From: Gilvibacter sediminis
GTDB taxonomy: Bacteria > Bacteroidota > Bacteroidia > Flavobacteriales > Flavobacteriaceae
Direction of reading: 5' to 3'
Assembly: GCF_028561565.1 (NCBI RefSeq)
Contig: NZ_JAQQTE010000023.1
Span: 1-64,000 of the forward strand
DNA length: 64,000 nt
Part shown: piece by piece, positions 45,509-54,514 of the stretch
Position numbering within the stretch: position 1 is the first letter of the stretch
Layout: every line of letters begins with the position of its first letter
Position numbers and translations under genes: made by a program
The notes under the pieces: generated by a model
What the model saw: only the letters and a program-made list of their open reading frames with translations
Told to the model about the DNA's origin: nothing
The model's database searches: none

Positions 45509-46657
45509 TTAGTCGCCGTCTGTATCAACAAAATCTACATCAATACTCAAGGCTTGCAGCATATCTACTTTTATGAGAATCACATTGCGCTGTAATTCGT
45601 CATAAGCCTCAAGCATGGCGATATTATCGGTTTGTACTTGGGTGGCAAAATTGTCATCCAAATCATTGATAGCCAAACGAGCCAGATCAAACTGCTCGTT
45701 GATCAAGGTACTTAGGTCTTCTCCGTTCTTAATGGTATTCAAGAAATCGAGATAAGATTTAAAACCTCGGCCGTTTCCGCCATTGGCTCCAGTACCATTA
45801 AAGAAGTTTTGTACGGCAAGCAAAGCTTCAAGCGCTAGTTCTTTAGAGACCTCTTGGTTGTAAAATGCCTCTACGTTCTGCGGAAGCGGATCTGTAGAGA
45901 ATACCCCTGCAGGAATCCCGATCTTTCCGGCGCGCAGTGCTTTTTCATAATAGAAAATAAAGTCGTTGGTCAATTTATCAATAGAACCAGTTGCAGAAGC
46001 ATCTGTATTTGCCTTAAAGCTGGCTGCAAAACTCGATTGCCATAAATCGCGCACCAAAGAAGTCAAAGTTTTGATATTCACGGCCAAGGCTTGCATATAG
46101 ACCAAGGTATTTACAGCGGTAGGATCATTCTCATAGAAATCGATGATCTCCTCTTCTGTATCCGCGATTCCAAAGAGCAAATAATCTAAGGCTGGGAATC
46201 CTTGCGCATCAATGGTCGACGGCAACTCAAGGTCATAAGTTCCTGTAGCGATGAATTCATCTATAGTCGCCGTGTCTGCAGGATAGGTATTCAAACGCGC
46301 TCTAAAACGCAAATCCTCTGCGGGACCGGTCTCAAACATAGACACCCACTGAAAGGCTCTGTAAGCGTTCAACCAATCGGTGCGCACTTGCTCAAGGTTC
46401 ACCGCTGTTGGGTTTTCTCTAAAAGCAGTTACACTAACTTCAAGAGCTTCTGTGGTAGGATAGAAATCTTGGTAAGCCGGTACAATAATATTATCTGCCC
46501 AGTTGGCTAGAAGCGCCGCGCGATCAAAGCCCGTAGTACCTTCACCGCCATTGTTGCCGTTGCCACCGTTTCCGTTGTCTGGATCTGGCGCAGGATCATC
46601 AGAAGAACAGGCCAATAATAGTCCTGTAAATAGAATGAAAAATATCTTTTTTAACAT
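45509..46657 (-). CDS. imelysin-family (peptidase M75-like) lipoprotein
   Basis: A 382-residue lipoprotein (lipobox LLAC, Cys17) with mature start CSSDDP and a Gly/Asn-rich linker. The remaining 330 residues are the two-bundle imelysin fold (LANWADNIIVPAYQDF, TDWLNAYRAFQWVSMFETGPA). The usual metal motif GxHxxE is replaced by GFPALD (in QGFPALDYLLFG), so neither peptidase activity nor the classic metal site is likely. Relatives include EfeO-type iron proteins. I start at 46657 because a TAATTTTG box (46680-46673) lies just upstream. It is adjacent to the HTTM gene. Confidence 0.88.
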   Translation of the reverse strand: MLKKIFFILFTGLLLACSSDDPAPDPDNGNGGNGNNGGEGTTGFDRAALLANWADNIIVPAYQDFYPTTEALEVSVTAFRENPTAVNLEQVRTDWLNAYRAFQWVSMFETGPAEDLRFRARLNTYPADTATIDEFIATGTYDLELPSTIDAQGFPALDYLLFGIADTEEEIIDFYENDPTAVNTLVYMQALAVNIKTLTSLVRDLWQSSFAASFKANTDASATGSIDKLTNDFIFYYEKALRAGKIGIPAGVFSTDPLPQNVEAFYNQEVSKELALEALLAVQNFFNGTGANGGNGRGFKSYLDFLNTIKNGEDLSTLINEQFDLARLAINDLDDNFATQVQTDNIAMLEAYDELQRNVILIKVDMLQALSIDVDFVDTDGD

Positions 46658-46681
46658 GCTCAATTTTTTTTGCAAAATTAC

Positions 46682-46731
46682 AACTCAAAACCGAGTAGAC
46701 CCGCTGAAAAGTCACTCGGTTTTGATGAGTT
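46682..46731. other. long hairpin between the DUF4856 and imelysin genes
   Basis: AACTCAAAACCGAGT (46682-46696) pairs with ACTCGGTTTTGATGAGTT (46714-46731), a stem of about 14 pairs with one bulged T, 17-base loop, in a gap of about 80 bases. There is no clean T run in the direction of transcription, so it may cause partial termination or protect a processed mRNA end. Confidence 0.55.
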
Positions 46732-46737
46732 ATTCAC

Positions 46738-47970
46738 TTAGTTTGAATCAGCAGCCTGAGCTACTGTAAAGCTGAATTTAGCAGCGATGGTCTCTGCCAG
46801 ATCGCTCAATACTCCTGGAGTCAAATCCCAAAGACCATTCGGCCCTTGTTCCATGAGCTGGGACAACATAGCATCCACTTCTGTACGGTTGAAATAAGGT
46901 TCTCCAGTCACCGTATTTCTAGTAAAACGCAGGCTGTAGATAAAACCATAACCTTCTGAAAGATCGTGGAAAGAAGTCCCAAAATTCTCTTGCTCTAGCG
47001 CCATACGCCCTTGCTCTAAATAGTAGACTGCACGGATCGCGATGATCTCAGAAACGCGCTCTTGGATGATCGCCGCTTGCACTTCACGCAATTGATAGTT
47101 CTTCCCAACAATGGCCGCACGTCCCAATTTGAATGCGTCAAAGATCTCTTGTGCGATTCCAGCAAAATCTGGATCGTTCTCCACACGCCCCAAATACTTA
47201 TTCAAAAAGCTATCATCATCACCTAGCGTAGCCAGTGGGTTTGTAGCGCTCGGGGAATTTCCAAACAGATATCCGTAAGCCTCATCCCACTTGTGCTCCA
47301 TGGTGGTGTAGTTCTTACCTTCTGCTAGAACTTCATTGTCGTTATTTTCAATATTGTCTGCCTCATCCAAGACTGCTGGAGAGAGATAGTTGTTGAGCAT
47401 TTGATCTGCCATCAAAGCCCCAATCATTCCTTTGATCCAAAGTTGGTTGTACTCCAATCCATCTGGAGCGACCCAACGCGTTGCACTTCCATCAGCTAAT
47501 TGACCAGCAACTCCTGGTTCTGCCGCTTGAAACTCGCCTGGAAACACATCAGAAATTTGCTTTTCCATATACGTTTCAAAGTCTGCACGAATCACCGCAG
47601 TCTCTGCGGTGTTAGTCACAAAGTAATCACGAGATGCAGCCGTTTTGCTGCTCAAGTTCTTATTGGATGCATTCAGTGTTTCGTTTTCAAAGTTTGATTC
47701 ACCCTCTTGATGATTGAATTTAGCCAATAAGCTTTCTGAAGTACTGTTATCAAAATCTAGAAGCGCTCCGACCACTTCTTCACCCATGCGGATTCGGGTG
47801 GTTTGTCCGTCAAAAGAAACCGTAGTTTCTCCGTTGCGTTCAAAGTTATACGTCAAAGGAGCTTCTATGTCCACACCCCCATTATCTGGGATTGGATCGG
47901 TGTTGTCATCGTCTGAACAACTCACAAATAATAGAGTGGCTGCAAGGAATAAATTTGGGAGATATTTCAT
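46738..47970 (-). CDS. DUF4856-domain lipoprotein
   Basis: A 410-residue lipoprotein (lipobox FVSC, Cys18) with mature start CSDDDNT, a surface-export signal. The body matches the DUF4856 pattern that I know from Bacteroidota iron clusters: PLTYNFERNGETTVSFDGQTTRI, QLWIKGMIGALMADQML, EHKWDEAYGYLFGN, KYLGRVENDPDFAGIAQEIFDAFKLGRAAI. Helical, imelysin-like secondary pattern; no metal motif visible. It leads the operon, behind the Fur-box-bracketed promoter. Confidence 0.82.
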   Translation of the reverse strand: MKYLPNLFLAATLLFVSCSDDDNTDPIPDNGGVDIEAPLTYNFERNGETTVSFDGQTTRIRMGEEVVGALLDFDNSTSESLLAKFNHQEGESNFENETLNASNKNLSSKTAASRDYFVTNTAETAVIRADFETYMEKQISDVFPGEFQAAEPGVAGQLADGSATRWVAPDGLEYNQLWIKGMIGALMADQMLNNYLSPAVLDEADNIENNDNEVLAEGKNYTTMEHKWDEAYGYLFGNSPSATNPLATLGDDDSFLNKYLGRVENDPDFAGIAQEIFDAFKLGRAAIVGKNYQLREVQAAIIQERVSEIIAIRAVYYLEQGRMALEQENFGTSFHDLSEGYGFIYSLRFTRNTVTGEPYFNRTEVDAMLSQLMEQGPNGLWDLTPGVLSDLAETIAAKFSFTVAQAADSN

Positions 47971-47978
47971 AGTTGTTT

Positions 47979-48001
47979 TTATTTAGACTCGTTTTAAATA
48001 A
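47979..48001. promoter_or_regulatory. Fur-box-like palindrome 1
   Basis: Arms TTATTTA (47979-47985) and TAAATAA (47995-48001) around a 9-base centre, with internal TTTAGA. It sits at the predicted transcription start of the DUF4856 operon. The pattern resembles Fur-type boxes of flavobacteria. Confidence 0.6.
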
Positions 48002-48006
48002 CACCA

Positions 48007-48037
48007 CAAAAGTAATCCCCAAACTCATTCGAAACAA
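48007..48037 (-). promoter_or_regulatory. promoter of the DUF4856-imelysin-HTTM-receptor operon
   Basis: TTG (48037-48035), 20-base spacer, TACTTTTG (48014-48007) on the minus strand; start near 48001, ATG at 47970. It lies between two Fur-box-like palindromes. Confidence 0.7.
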
Positions 48038-48039
48038 GT

Positions 48040-48062
48040 TTATTTAGAATAATTTTAAATAA
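48040..48062. promoter_or_regulatory. Fur-box-like palindrome 2
   Basis: Arms TTATTTA (48040-48046) and TAAATAA (48056-48062), extended by one more pair (T48039/A48063). It differs from palindrome 1 in only a few centre bases and begins 3 bases upstream of the -33 element. Centre-to-centre distance is 61 bases. Confidence 0.65.
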
Positions 48063-48109
48063 AATTTAGGTTAAGAAATTCAGGAACTGATTATCAGTAT
48101 TTTCCTGAA

Positions 48110-49630
48110 CTATCCTTTTAGAAATTCAATCACAGCACGGCGAATGTCACCCGCCTTTTCATCTGCACTTGGCGTATAAACCCCAAGCACTTCAGGATGC
48201 TCTGCCGTTAAGAAGGGAATATCGTAACCTTTCAGCAAAAAGTCGCTCAAAGCTATGCTGTAAACGCCTTCTGGGTCAATCTCAGAAGGACCGAGCATCC
48301 ACTCCCCTCTGGCATTACGATCTATATTGAAGCGTTGTAGATAAGCTCCCTTGCCTCTTTTTTCCAAACCGTAATTCAAGGTTTTGATCAGTAAAGCACC
48401 TGTCATATCTACCTTTACGATATGACCGCCAAAAGGAAGCACTCGAAAGATATCCAGACTACTTACATTGCCCGAAAGCTGATCATCTATTCGAATACTA
48501 CCTCCATTGACCATAGCAGCTTGCGCAGGTTTGTCAAAAGCCACCGCCATGGCTTCCGTGATGATCCCACCTAAGTTGGTTTGAATTCCACGACTGGCAC
48601 TATCGGTACCATCTAAAGGAGTTGTCGCTGTATAAATGATCTCGTTAGGATCCGCGACCACTTCTTTGAGTTTGGATTGCAAAATAGCATCCCACTTGTC
48701 TACCACAGCTTGGGTCGCTGCCTGATTCGGCATAGTATCATCTATAGGGACCAATTCAGAATCAATGATCAAGGCATCGGTAGCTTTGTTGTATAGAAAA
48801 CGGTGTACATAGACCGTTTTTGCATTCGCATCTGCTTTAACAACAGTAGCATTATTGGTAGGCACAGACATATTGTTGTGTTCATGCCCGCCCATGATCA
48901 AGCGCAAGGCCGGAAATCTATTAGCAACCTCTGTATCCTGCTCCACGGTTAAATGCGTTAATCCCAGCTGAATGTCTGACTGTGGAATCAATTCCGTCAG
49001 ATCACTCTCTAAGGTTGAAAATACAGGCTCGTAAGACACAAAATCCTTTGGGTTTGAATCGATACAGGAGCTCGCAAACCCTACATTGAGCGTGGTTCCA
49101 TCTGCATCTTTCATTGACCAGATGTAGTAAGGTTTTAAGGCGACATTGCCAATATTCCTGTTCTTGTTGAAATAGGTCTTTCGGTCTTCATTGACCTCCA
49201 TTACATTGCCCGAGGTCCAAGCAAATTCAGATTCATTGATGCGCGCCTGCAGCGCTTCTCGACCTATATCAAACTCGTGATTACCAAAAGTAGCCAGATC
49301 CAACCCCATGGCGTTAAGCGTTTCTACCATTTGCTTTCCGTAGATACGCTGCCCATCAAGCTTTAAAGTCCCGATTAAAGAAGGGTTTAAAAAATCTCCA
49401 GCCATGACCAGAAAGGTATTCGGATTGATGGCAGACAAGGAGTCCTTTAAATGAGCCACTCGAGCCAAACCGCCGTACTTGCCTCCACCTAGAGGAGCAA
49501 TTTCATAAACGTCATTCATCTGAATGATCACAAACTCAATTTGACCGTCGTCTTTGGGAGTCTGCGTTTTTTGAGTACTGCTACAGCCCCAAGTCAGAAT
49601 CACTAAAAGAACTACACTAATAAAACGCAT
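48110..49630 (-). CDS. 5'-nucleotidase / UDP-sugar hydrolase-like lipoprotein
   Basis: A 506-residue lipoprotein (lipobox TWGC, Cys16), with an N-terminal metallophosphoesterase domain (MNDVYEIAPLGGGKYGG, VMAGDFLNPSL, ATFGNHEFDIG, GLTHL, GGHEHN) and a C-terminal nucleotidase domain (QAAMVNGGSIRIDD, LPFGGHIVKVDM). The His of the usual DxH metal pair is Tyr here (NDVY). It should hydrolyse extracellular or periplasmic nucleotides. The start at 49630, one base after the HMG-CoA lyase stop, is preferred over an ATG 51 bases upstream. Confidence 0.9.
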   Translation of the reverse strand: MRFISVVLLVILTWGCSSTQKTQTPKDDGQIEFVIIQMNDVYEIAPLGGGKYGGLARVAHLKDSLSAINPNTFLVMAGDFLNPSLIGTLKLDGQRIYGKQMVETLNAMGLDLATFGNHEFDIGREALQARINESEFAWTSGNVMEVNEDRKTYFNKNRNIGNVALKPYYIWSMKDADGTTLNVGFASSCIDSNPKDFVSYEPVFSTLESDLTELIPQSDIQLGLTHLTVEQDTEVANRFPALRLIMGGHEHNNMSVPTNNATVVKADANAKTVYVHRFLYNKATDALIIDSELVPIDDTMPNQAATQAVVDKWDAILQSKLKEVVADPNEIIYTATTPLDGTDSASRGIQTNLGGIITEAMAVAFDKPAQAAMVNGGSIRIDDQLSGNVSSLDIFRVLPFGGHIVKVDMTGALLIKTLNYGLEKRGKGAYLQRFNIDRNARGEWMLGPSEIDPEGVYSIALSDFLLKGYDIPFLTAEHPEVLGVYTPSADEKAGDIRRAVIEFLKG

Positions 49631-49631
49631 C

Positions 49632-50495
49632 TTAATGGTATTTGTGGAAGATTTTAGATGCCTCGTTAAAAGCACTTTCAAAACTCATGGTACTGATATT
49701 GGTATCGGCTTTGACTGTGGTAAAATAAGACACCAAGCGTTCTGTTGGCATATTGCCGGTCAATTCATCTTTGGCCATAGGACAACCGCCAAACCCTTGA
49801 ATGGCCCCGTCAAATCTGCGACACCCAGCTTTATAAGCAGCGTCTACTTTTTCATGCCAGCTTGTGGGAGTGGTATGCAAATGAGCTCCAAATTCGATCT
49901 GCGGATAACGCGGGATCAAATTGGCAAAAAGGTAATCGATCACCTCTGGAGTTGAGGAACCAATAGTATCTGAAAGCGATAGAATTTGTACTCCCATAGC
50001 CGCTAAACGTTCCGTCCACTCGCCTACTATAGCAACATTCCACGGGTCTCCGTAAGGATTCCCAAACCCCATGGAGAGATAAGCGACAACTTCTTTATTC
50101 TTGGAATCTGCAATGTTGAGGATCTCTTGTAAGGTCTCTACCGATTGCGCAATGGTCTTGTGGGTATTACGCATTTGGAAGTTCTCCGAGATTGAAAAAG
50201 GGAAACCTAAGTAATTGATCTGCTCAAACTGCACGGCATCCTGAGCCCCGCGAACATTGGCAACGATAGCCAACAGCTTGGATTCCGTAGTGCTCAAATC
50301 AATGGCATTAAGCACCTCTGCAGTGTCCTTCATCTGCGGAATGGCCTTAGGCGAGACAAAACTACCTACATCTATGGTATCAAATCCGCAGCGCAATAAA
50401 GCCTGAATGTACTGCACCTTAGCTGGAGTTGGAATCCAGTCTTTGATGCCTTGCATGGCATCTCTAGGGCACTCAATAAGCTTTACTTTTTGCAT
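49632..50495 (-). CDS. hydroxymethylglutaryl-CoA lyase
   Basis: Splits HMG-CoA to acetyl-CoA and acetoacetate in leucine breakdown. The 287-residue TIM-barrel protein has ECPRDAMQG (catalytic Arg-Asp), DVGSFVSPKAIPQM, SLSDTIGSSTP, GAHLHTTP and the Cys loop GGCPMAKDELTGNMPTERL. The PROSITE-style signature is intact. Upstream on the same strand is a LysE-type exporter; downstream the 5'-nucleotidase begins one base after the stop. Confidence 0.92.
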   Translation of the reverse strand: MQKVKLIECPRDAMQGIKDWIPTPAKVQYIQALLRCGFDTIDVGSFVSPKAIPQMKDTAEVLNAIDLSTTESKLLAIVANVRGAQDAVQFEQINYLGFPFSISENFQMRNTHKTIAQSVETLQEILNIADSKNKEVVAYLSMGFGNPYGDPWNVAIVGEWTERLAAMGVQILSLSDTIGSSTPEVIDYLFANLIPRYPQIEFGAHLHTTPTSWHEKVDAAYKAGCRRFDGAIQGFGGCPMAKDELTGNMPTERLVSYFTTVKADTNISTMSFESAFNEASKIFHKYH

Positions 50496-50519
50496 CACTC
50501 AAATATACAACTCCCAGCC

Positions 50520-51137
50520 TTATTCGGGGAGTAAAATATACACGGCTATTCCCACAAATACGATTATTTGCAACCACTTGAAGAAGAGTCCACTATTGGG
50601 CTTGCTCATAGCATAGCGGTTCAGTTGCCCGGCAAATAAGGCAATACTGCTAAAGATGATAAAAGAGAGCAGCATAAAGGTTCCGCCTAAAATGTAGAAT
50701 TGCTTTACCAAGTCTCCATCAGGATTCCAGAGAAAGCTCGGAAAGAAAGCCAAAAAGAAAAGTATGACCTTAGGGTTGAGCAGATTCATGACCACACCTT
50801 GCCAGTAGAGCGCGGTCAAACTCTTTTTAGGAACACCAGAATCGGTGACTATATCACCTTTTGCGCCGTAGACCTTGTAGGCGAGAAAGAGCAAATAGGC
50901 AGCTCCGAAGATCTTGATACCCCAAAATACAGTTGGAGAAGCCGTAATGAGCGCTGATACTCCAAAGGCCAATAAGGTGGTGTGCACAATACAGCCTGAA
51001 ATCAACCCGGCCGTAGTAGCAATGCCGTAGCGGCTCCCGTGCGCCATGGCTTGAGAGAGCACATAGATATTATCAGGCCCGGGTGAGAATGCCAATCCTG
51101 CTGTGGCAATAGCGAATAAGTAGAGGTTCTCTAACAC
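50520..51137 (-). CDS. LysE-family amino-acid exporter
   Basis: A 205-residue membrane protein with about six helices. The start LFAIATAGLAFSPGPDNIYVLSQAMAHGSRYG is the classic LysE/RhtB motif, and the mid region KSLTALYWQGVVMNLLNPKVILFFLAFFPSFL is typical. It probably exports an amino acid or homoserine-like compound. It is 24 bases upstream of the HMG-CoA lyase gene and may be transcribed with it. Confidence 0.9.
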   Translation of the reverse strand: MLENLYLFAIATAGLAFSPGPDNIYVLSQAMAHGSRYGIATTAGLISGCIVHTTLLAFGVSALITASPTVFWGIKIFGAAYLLFLAYKVYGAKGDIVTDSGVPKKSLTALYWQGVVMNLLNPKVILFFLAFFPSFLWNPDGDLVKQFYILGGTFMLLSFIIFSSIALFAGQLNRYAMSKPNSGLFFKWLQIIVFVGIAVYILLPE

Positions 51138-51207
51138 GGCAATAAAAATAATTCAATTTGTGTAATGCTGAGGGAATAATTCCGACTACCGAGGAAAAAC
51201 ATCAGCT

Positions 51208-52119
51208 ATGCAAAAAATTACACTCTTACTTTTACTACTAATAGCTCCACTTTTGGGCCTGGCTCAATCCACGGCGCAATACAGTGTGACCTTTGAAAGC
51301 ACTTGGTCTCAAGCCACGCATCCGCATTCTAGCGGCAGCCTGCCCGCTACTGCGCACTGGTCGCGTTTGGTGGGAGCCACTCACAATGATAATGTCACCT
51401 TTTTTGAGGTAGGTGGATTGGCCACTGCAGGCATTGAAGATGTGGCTGAGTCTGGCAATAACACGGTGTTCTTTACAGAGGTCGCCGATGCTATTGCAGA
51501 CAACTACGCCAATCAAGAAATCAACGGACCGGCCTTGGCTACAGCAGCTGGAAGCGTATCCATTGACCTAATTGAAACGACTTCAGATTATCCGCTATTG
51601 ACCTTGGTATCTATGGTAGCACCCTCTCCTGATTGGATCATCGGTGTGAATAGCTTGTCGCTTTTAGATTCTGAAGGTGCTTGGATTGAAGAGATCACCG
51701 TGGTGCTTTACCCTTATGATGCAGGAACAGACAGTGGATTGGATTATACCGCTCCCAATATGGATACGGATCCGCAAGAGCCCATCAGCAATATTCAAGG
51801 TGTTGTTCCTTTTTCTTCGGAACCTTTAGGAACCTTGACCATATCTTTGGAAGGAATTTTATCTGTAGATGACAACAGCCTGCAAAGCATCAGCATGAGT
51901 CCAAATCCTGCTACGGATCACCTCAACTTACAAGTACCTAATGCCGATGTAGAAATCGTATCGGTTTATTCTGCTCTAGGTCAGTTGGTATATCAACAAA
52001 ACATGAATGGCCGCACGAACTTAACTATGGACTTGAGTAATTTTAAAAGCGGCGTTTATCTGGTCAATATGCTCACCGCTGATGGACAAACCGTGGTTAG
52101 AAAGCTTGTTAAGCGTTAA
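51208..52119 (+). CDS. spondin-domain protein with T9SS C-terminal sorting domain
   Basis: A 303-residue secreted protein. A signal peptide ([20 protein letters not shown]) is followed by a spondin_N-like domain (about 23-205): [72 protein letters not shown]. The last 80 residues are a type A T9SS sorting domain ([51 protein letters not shown]), removed on export to the cell surface. Spondin domains occur in animal adhesion proteins and in some bacteria. Confidence 0.88.
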   Translation: MQKITLLLLLLIAPLLGLAQSTAQYSVTFESTWSQATHPHSSGSLPATAHWSRLVGATHNDNVTFFEVGGLATAGIEDVAESGNNTVFFTEVADAIADNYANQEINGPALATAAGSVSIDLIETTSDYPLLTLVSMVAPSPDWIIGVNSLSLLDSEGAWIEEITVVLYPYDAGTDSGLDYTAPNMDTDPQEPISNIQGVVPFSSEPLGTLTISLEGILSVDDNSLQSISMSPNPATDHLNLQVPNADVEIVSVYSALGQLVYQQNMNGRTNLTMDLSNFKSGVYLVNMLTADGQTVVRKLVKR

Positions 52120-53137
52120 GTAAGGATTTATGGATGGCCTTTACCAGGGCCGGACCCTCATAGATGAAGCCGGTGTAAAGTTGTACCAAACTTGCTCCGG
52201 CTTCTAACTTTTCTAAAGCGTCTTCTGCGGAGTGAATCCCTCCCACTCCAATAATTGGAATAGAACCCTCACTTTTTTGGTGCAAGAAGCGAATCACTTC
52301 TGTACTTCGACTGGTCAAGGGTTTACCACTTAAGCCTCCGTTTCCGATAGCTTTTACTTTCTCTGCCGATGTAGTCAAAGGCTCGCGTGCAATGGTGGTG
52401 TTGGTAGCGATGATACCATCAGTATTGGAATCACGAACAATATCAATAATATCTAAGAGCTGATCTTCATTGAGATCTGGAGCAATTTTGAGCAAGATCG
52501 GCTTAGGGTTTGCTTTAGCCTGATTTTTGACCTGCAAGGTTTTTAAAAGTTCCGTGAGTGGCTCCTTCTCTTGCAAGGCTCTTAGGTTTGGCGTATTGGG
52601 CGAACTCACGTTGACCACAAAATAATCGACATGATCAAACAGCGCCTCAAAGCATTTGATGTAATCTGAGGTCGCCTCCTCATTAGGCGTGACTTTGTTC
52701 TTACCAATATTCCCTCCTATGATAATCTGCGTCTTGCGGTTCTTTAAACGACCAATGGCTGCGTCCACCCCTTGATTGTTGAAACCCATTCTGTTGATTA
52801 TGGCCTTGTCTTGCTTTAGACGGAACAAGCGCTTCTTGGGATTACCGTCTTGCGGCTTTGGAGTTATGGTGCCGATTTCTACAAAACCGAATCCGAAGTT
52901 ACTCAGCTCATTATACAGCTTGGCGTCTTTATCAAAACCTGCGGCCAATCCTACAGGATTGTCAAAGGTGAGTCCAAAGACCTCTCTTTTAAGTTTGGGA
53001 TCCTTTTTAGCATAAATGGATCTAAAGAGCGGGCCTAAGCCAATTTTATGCATCAAACGAATGAGTCCAAAGGTAAAGTGATGTACCTGTTCTGGATCGA
53101 AACAAAAAAGCAGTGGTCTTAGCAGGAATTTATACAC
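52109..53137 (-). CDS. pyrD: dihydroorotate dehydrogenase (quinone), class 2
   Basis: Oxidises dihydroorotate to orotate at the membrane with quinone as acceptor. The 342-residue protein has [72 protein letters not shown] and [13 protein letters not shown], all class 2. No ATG is in a sensible position: the frame extends past the divergent pepT start. I use GTG at 53137 ([21 protein letters not shown]), about 16 bases after a TATTTTTG box at 53160-53153. Its stop overlaps the convergent spondin gene by 11 bases. Confidence 0.93.
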   Translation of the reverse strand: MYKFLLRPLLFCFDPEQVHHFTFGLIRLMHKIGLGPLFRSIYAKKDPKLKREVFGLTFDNPVGLAAGFDKDAKLYNELSNFGFGFVEIGTITPKPQDGNPKKRLFRLKQDKAIINRMGFNNQGVDAAIGRLKNRKTQIIIGGNIGKNKVTPNEEATSDYIKCFEALFDHVDYFVVNVSSPNTPNLRALQEKEPLTELLKTLQVKNQAKANPKPILLKIAPDLNEDQLLDIIDIVRDSNTDGIIATNTTIAREPLTTSAEKVKAIGNGGLSGKPLTSRSTEVIRFLHQKSEGSIPIIGVGGIHSAEDALEKLEAGASLVQLYTGFIYEGPALVKAIHKSLLNA

Positions 53138-53207
53138 GAGAGAATGTTTGCACAAAAATACATTTTCTTCTCCTTTTGCCACAGAGGAATTGTGAACAAA
53201 TTTCCAC

Positions 53208-53238
53208 TTGTTCACCTGCTTGTATATGGTTATTTTTG
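53208..53238 (+). promoter_or_regulatory. pepT promoter
   Basis: TTG (53208-53210), 20-base spacer, TATTTTTG (53231-53238); ATG at 53258. Divergent from the pyrD promoter 50-80 bases away. Confidence 0.7.
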
Positions 53239-53257
53239 AGGGAGAAAAACACCTTCC

Positions 53258-54493
53258 ATGATAGACAGAAAACACCTCATTGACCGCTTTGTAAGCTATG
53301 TGACCACAGATACTGAATCTGACGCTTCCAGCCCAACCACGCCCAGTACTGAAAAGCAGTGGGATCTAGCCAACAAGCTTTTTGAAGAACTCAAGGCCAT
53401 TGGCATGAGTGAGGTGACCATAGACGATAAAGCCTATGTGATGGCTACTTTAGCGTCTAATGTGGATCACGATTTACCGACCATTGGTTTTGTGAGTCAT
53501 TTTGATACTTCTCCAGATTTCACGGGAGCTAATGTAAAGCCGCAAATTCACGAGAATTACGACGGCGGAGATATTGTCTTGAACGCTGAGCGAGACATCG
53601 TGCTATCCCCGAGTTATTTTGAAGACCTTCTACTCTATAAAGGCCAGACCTTAATCACCACGGACGGTACTACCCTTTTAGGGGCTGATGATAAAGCCGG
53701 GATCACGGAGATCGTATCGGCCATGGAATACTTGATCAATCACCCAGAGATTCCGCACGGACGCATTCGCGTATGTTTTACTCCAGATGAAGAGATCGGT
53801 CGTGGTGCCCATCATTTTGATGTGGAAAAATTTGGTGCCGATTGGGCCTACACCATGGACGGCTCTCAAATTGGAGAATTGGAATACGAGAATTTCAACG
53901 CAGCCGGCGCGGTGGTTACCATTAAAGGAAAGATCGTGCATCCGGGCTACGCCAAAGGCAAGATGATCAATTCTATGTACATTGCCACAGAATTCATCAA
54001 TGCGCTTCCTGCAGATGAAACTCCAGAAACTACAGAAGGCCGTGAAGGATTCTATCACCTTTACGATCAACAAGGTGGCGTAGATCAAACACAACTGCAA
54101 TATATCATTAGAGATCACGATCGCGAAAAATTTGAGGCTCGCAAAGCAACCGTTTTAGAGATTGCACGTCTATTGAATGAAAAGCATGGAGCAGATACTG
54201 TTTCGGTGGTGCTTAATGATCAGTATTTCAATATGCGAGAAAAGATTGAGCCCGTAATGCATATAGTGGAACTTGCTGAAGCTGCAATGCAAGAGGCTGG
54301 AATTACTCCGATCATCAAGCCGATCCGCGGTGGTACAGACGGATCTCAATTGAGCTTTATGGGGCTGCCTTGTCCAAATATATTTGCAGGGGGCCACAAT
54401 TTCCACGGACGCTATGAATACGTTCCTGTGGAAAGCATGGAAAAAGCCATTGAGGTCATCGTCAACATTGCTCGCAGGCTGGCCACCAAGTAA
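53258..54493 (+). CDS. pepT: peptidase T (tripeptide aminopeptidase)
   Basis: A zinc M20 peptidase that removes the N-terminal residue from tripeptides. The 411-residue protein shows [14 protein letters not shown] (first metal His), [19 protein letters not shown] (bridging Asp), [17 protein letters not shown] (catalytic Glu pair) and [37 protein letters not shown]. Length matches PepT. It is monocistronic with its own promoter. Confidence 0.96.
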   Translation: MIDRKHLIDRFVSYVTTDTESDASSPTTPSTEKQWDLANKLFEELKAIGMSEVTIDDKAYVMATLASNVDHDLPTIGFVSHFDTSPDFTGANVKPQIHENYDGGDIVLNAERDIVLSPSYFEDLLLYKGQTLITTDGTTLLGADDKAGITEIVSAMEYLINHPEIPHGRIRVCFTPDEEIGRGAHHFDVEKFGADWAYTMDGSQIGELEYENFNAAGAVVTIKGKIVHPGYAKGKMINSMYIATEFINALPADETPETTEGREGFYHLYDQQGGVDQTQLQYIIRDHDREKFEARKATVLEIARLLNEKHGADTVSVVLNDQYFNMREKIEPVMHIVELAEAAMQEAGITPIIKPIRGGTDGSQLSFMGLPCPNIFAGGHNFHGRYEYVPVESMEKAIEVIVNIARRLATK

Positions 54494-54514
54494 TTAATAA
54501 CAACACATTACGCT

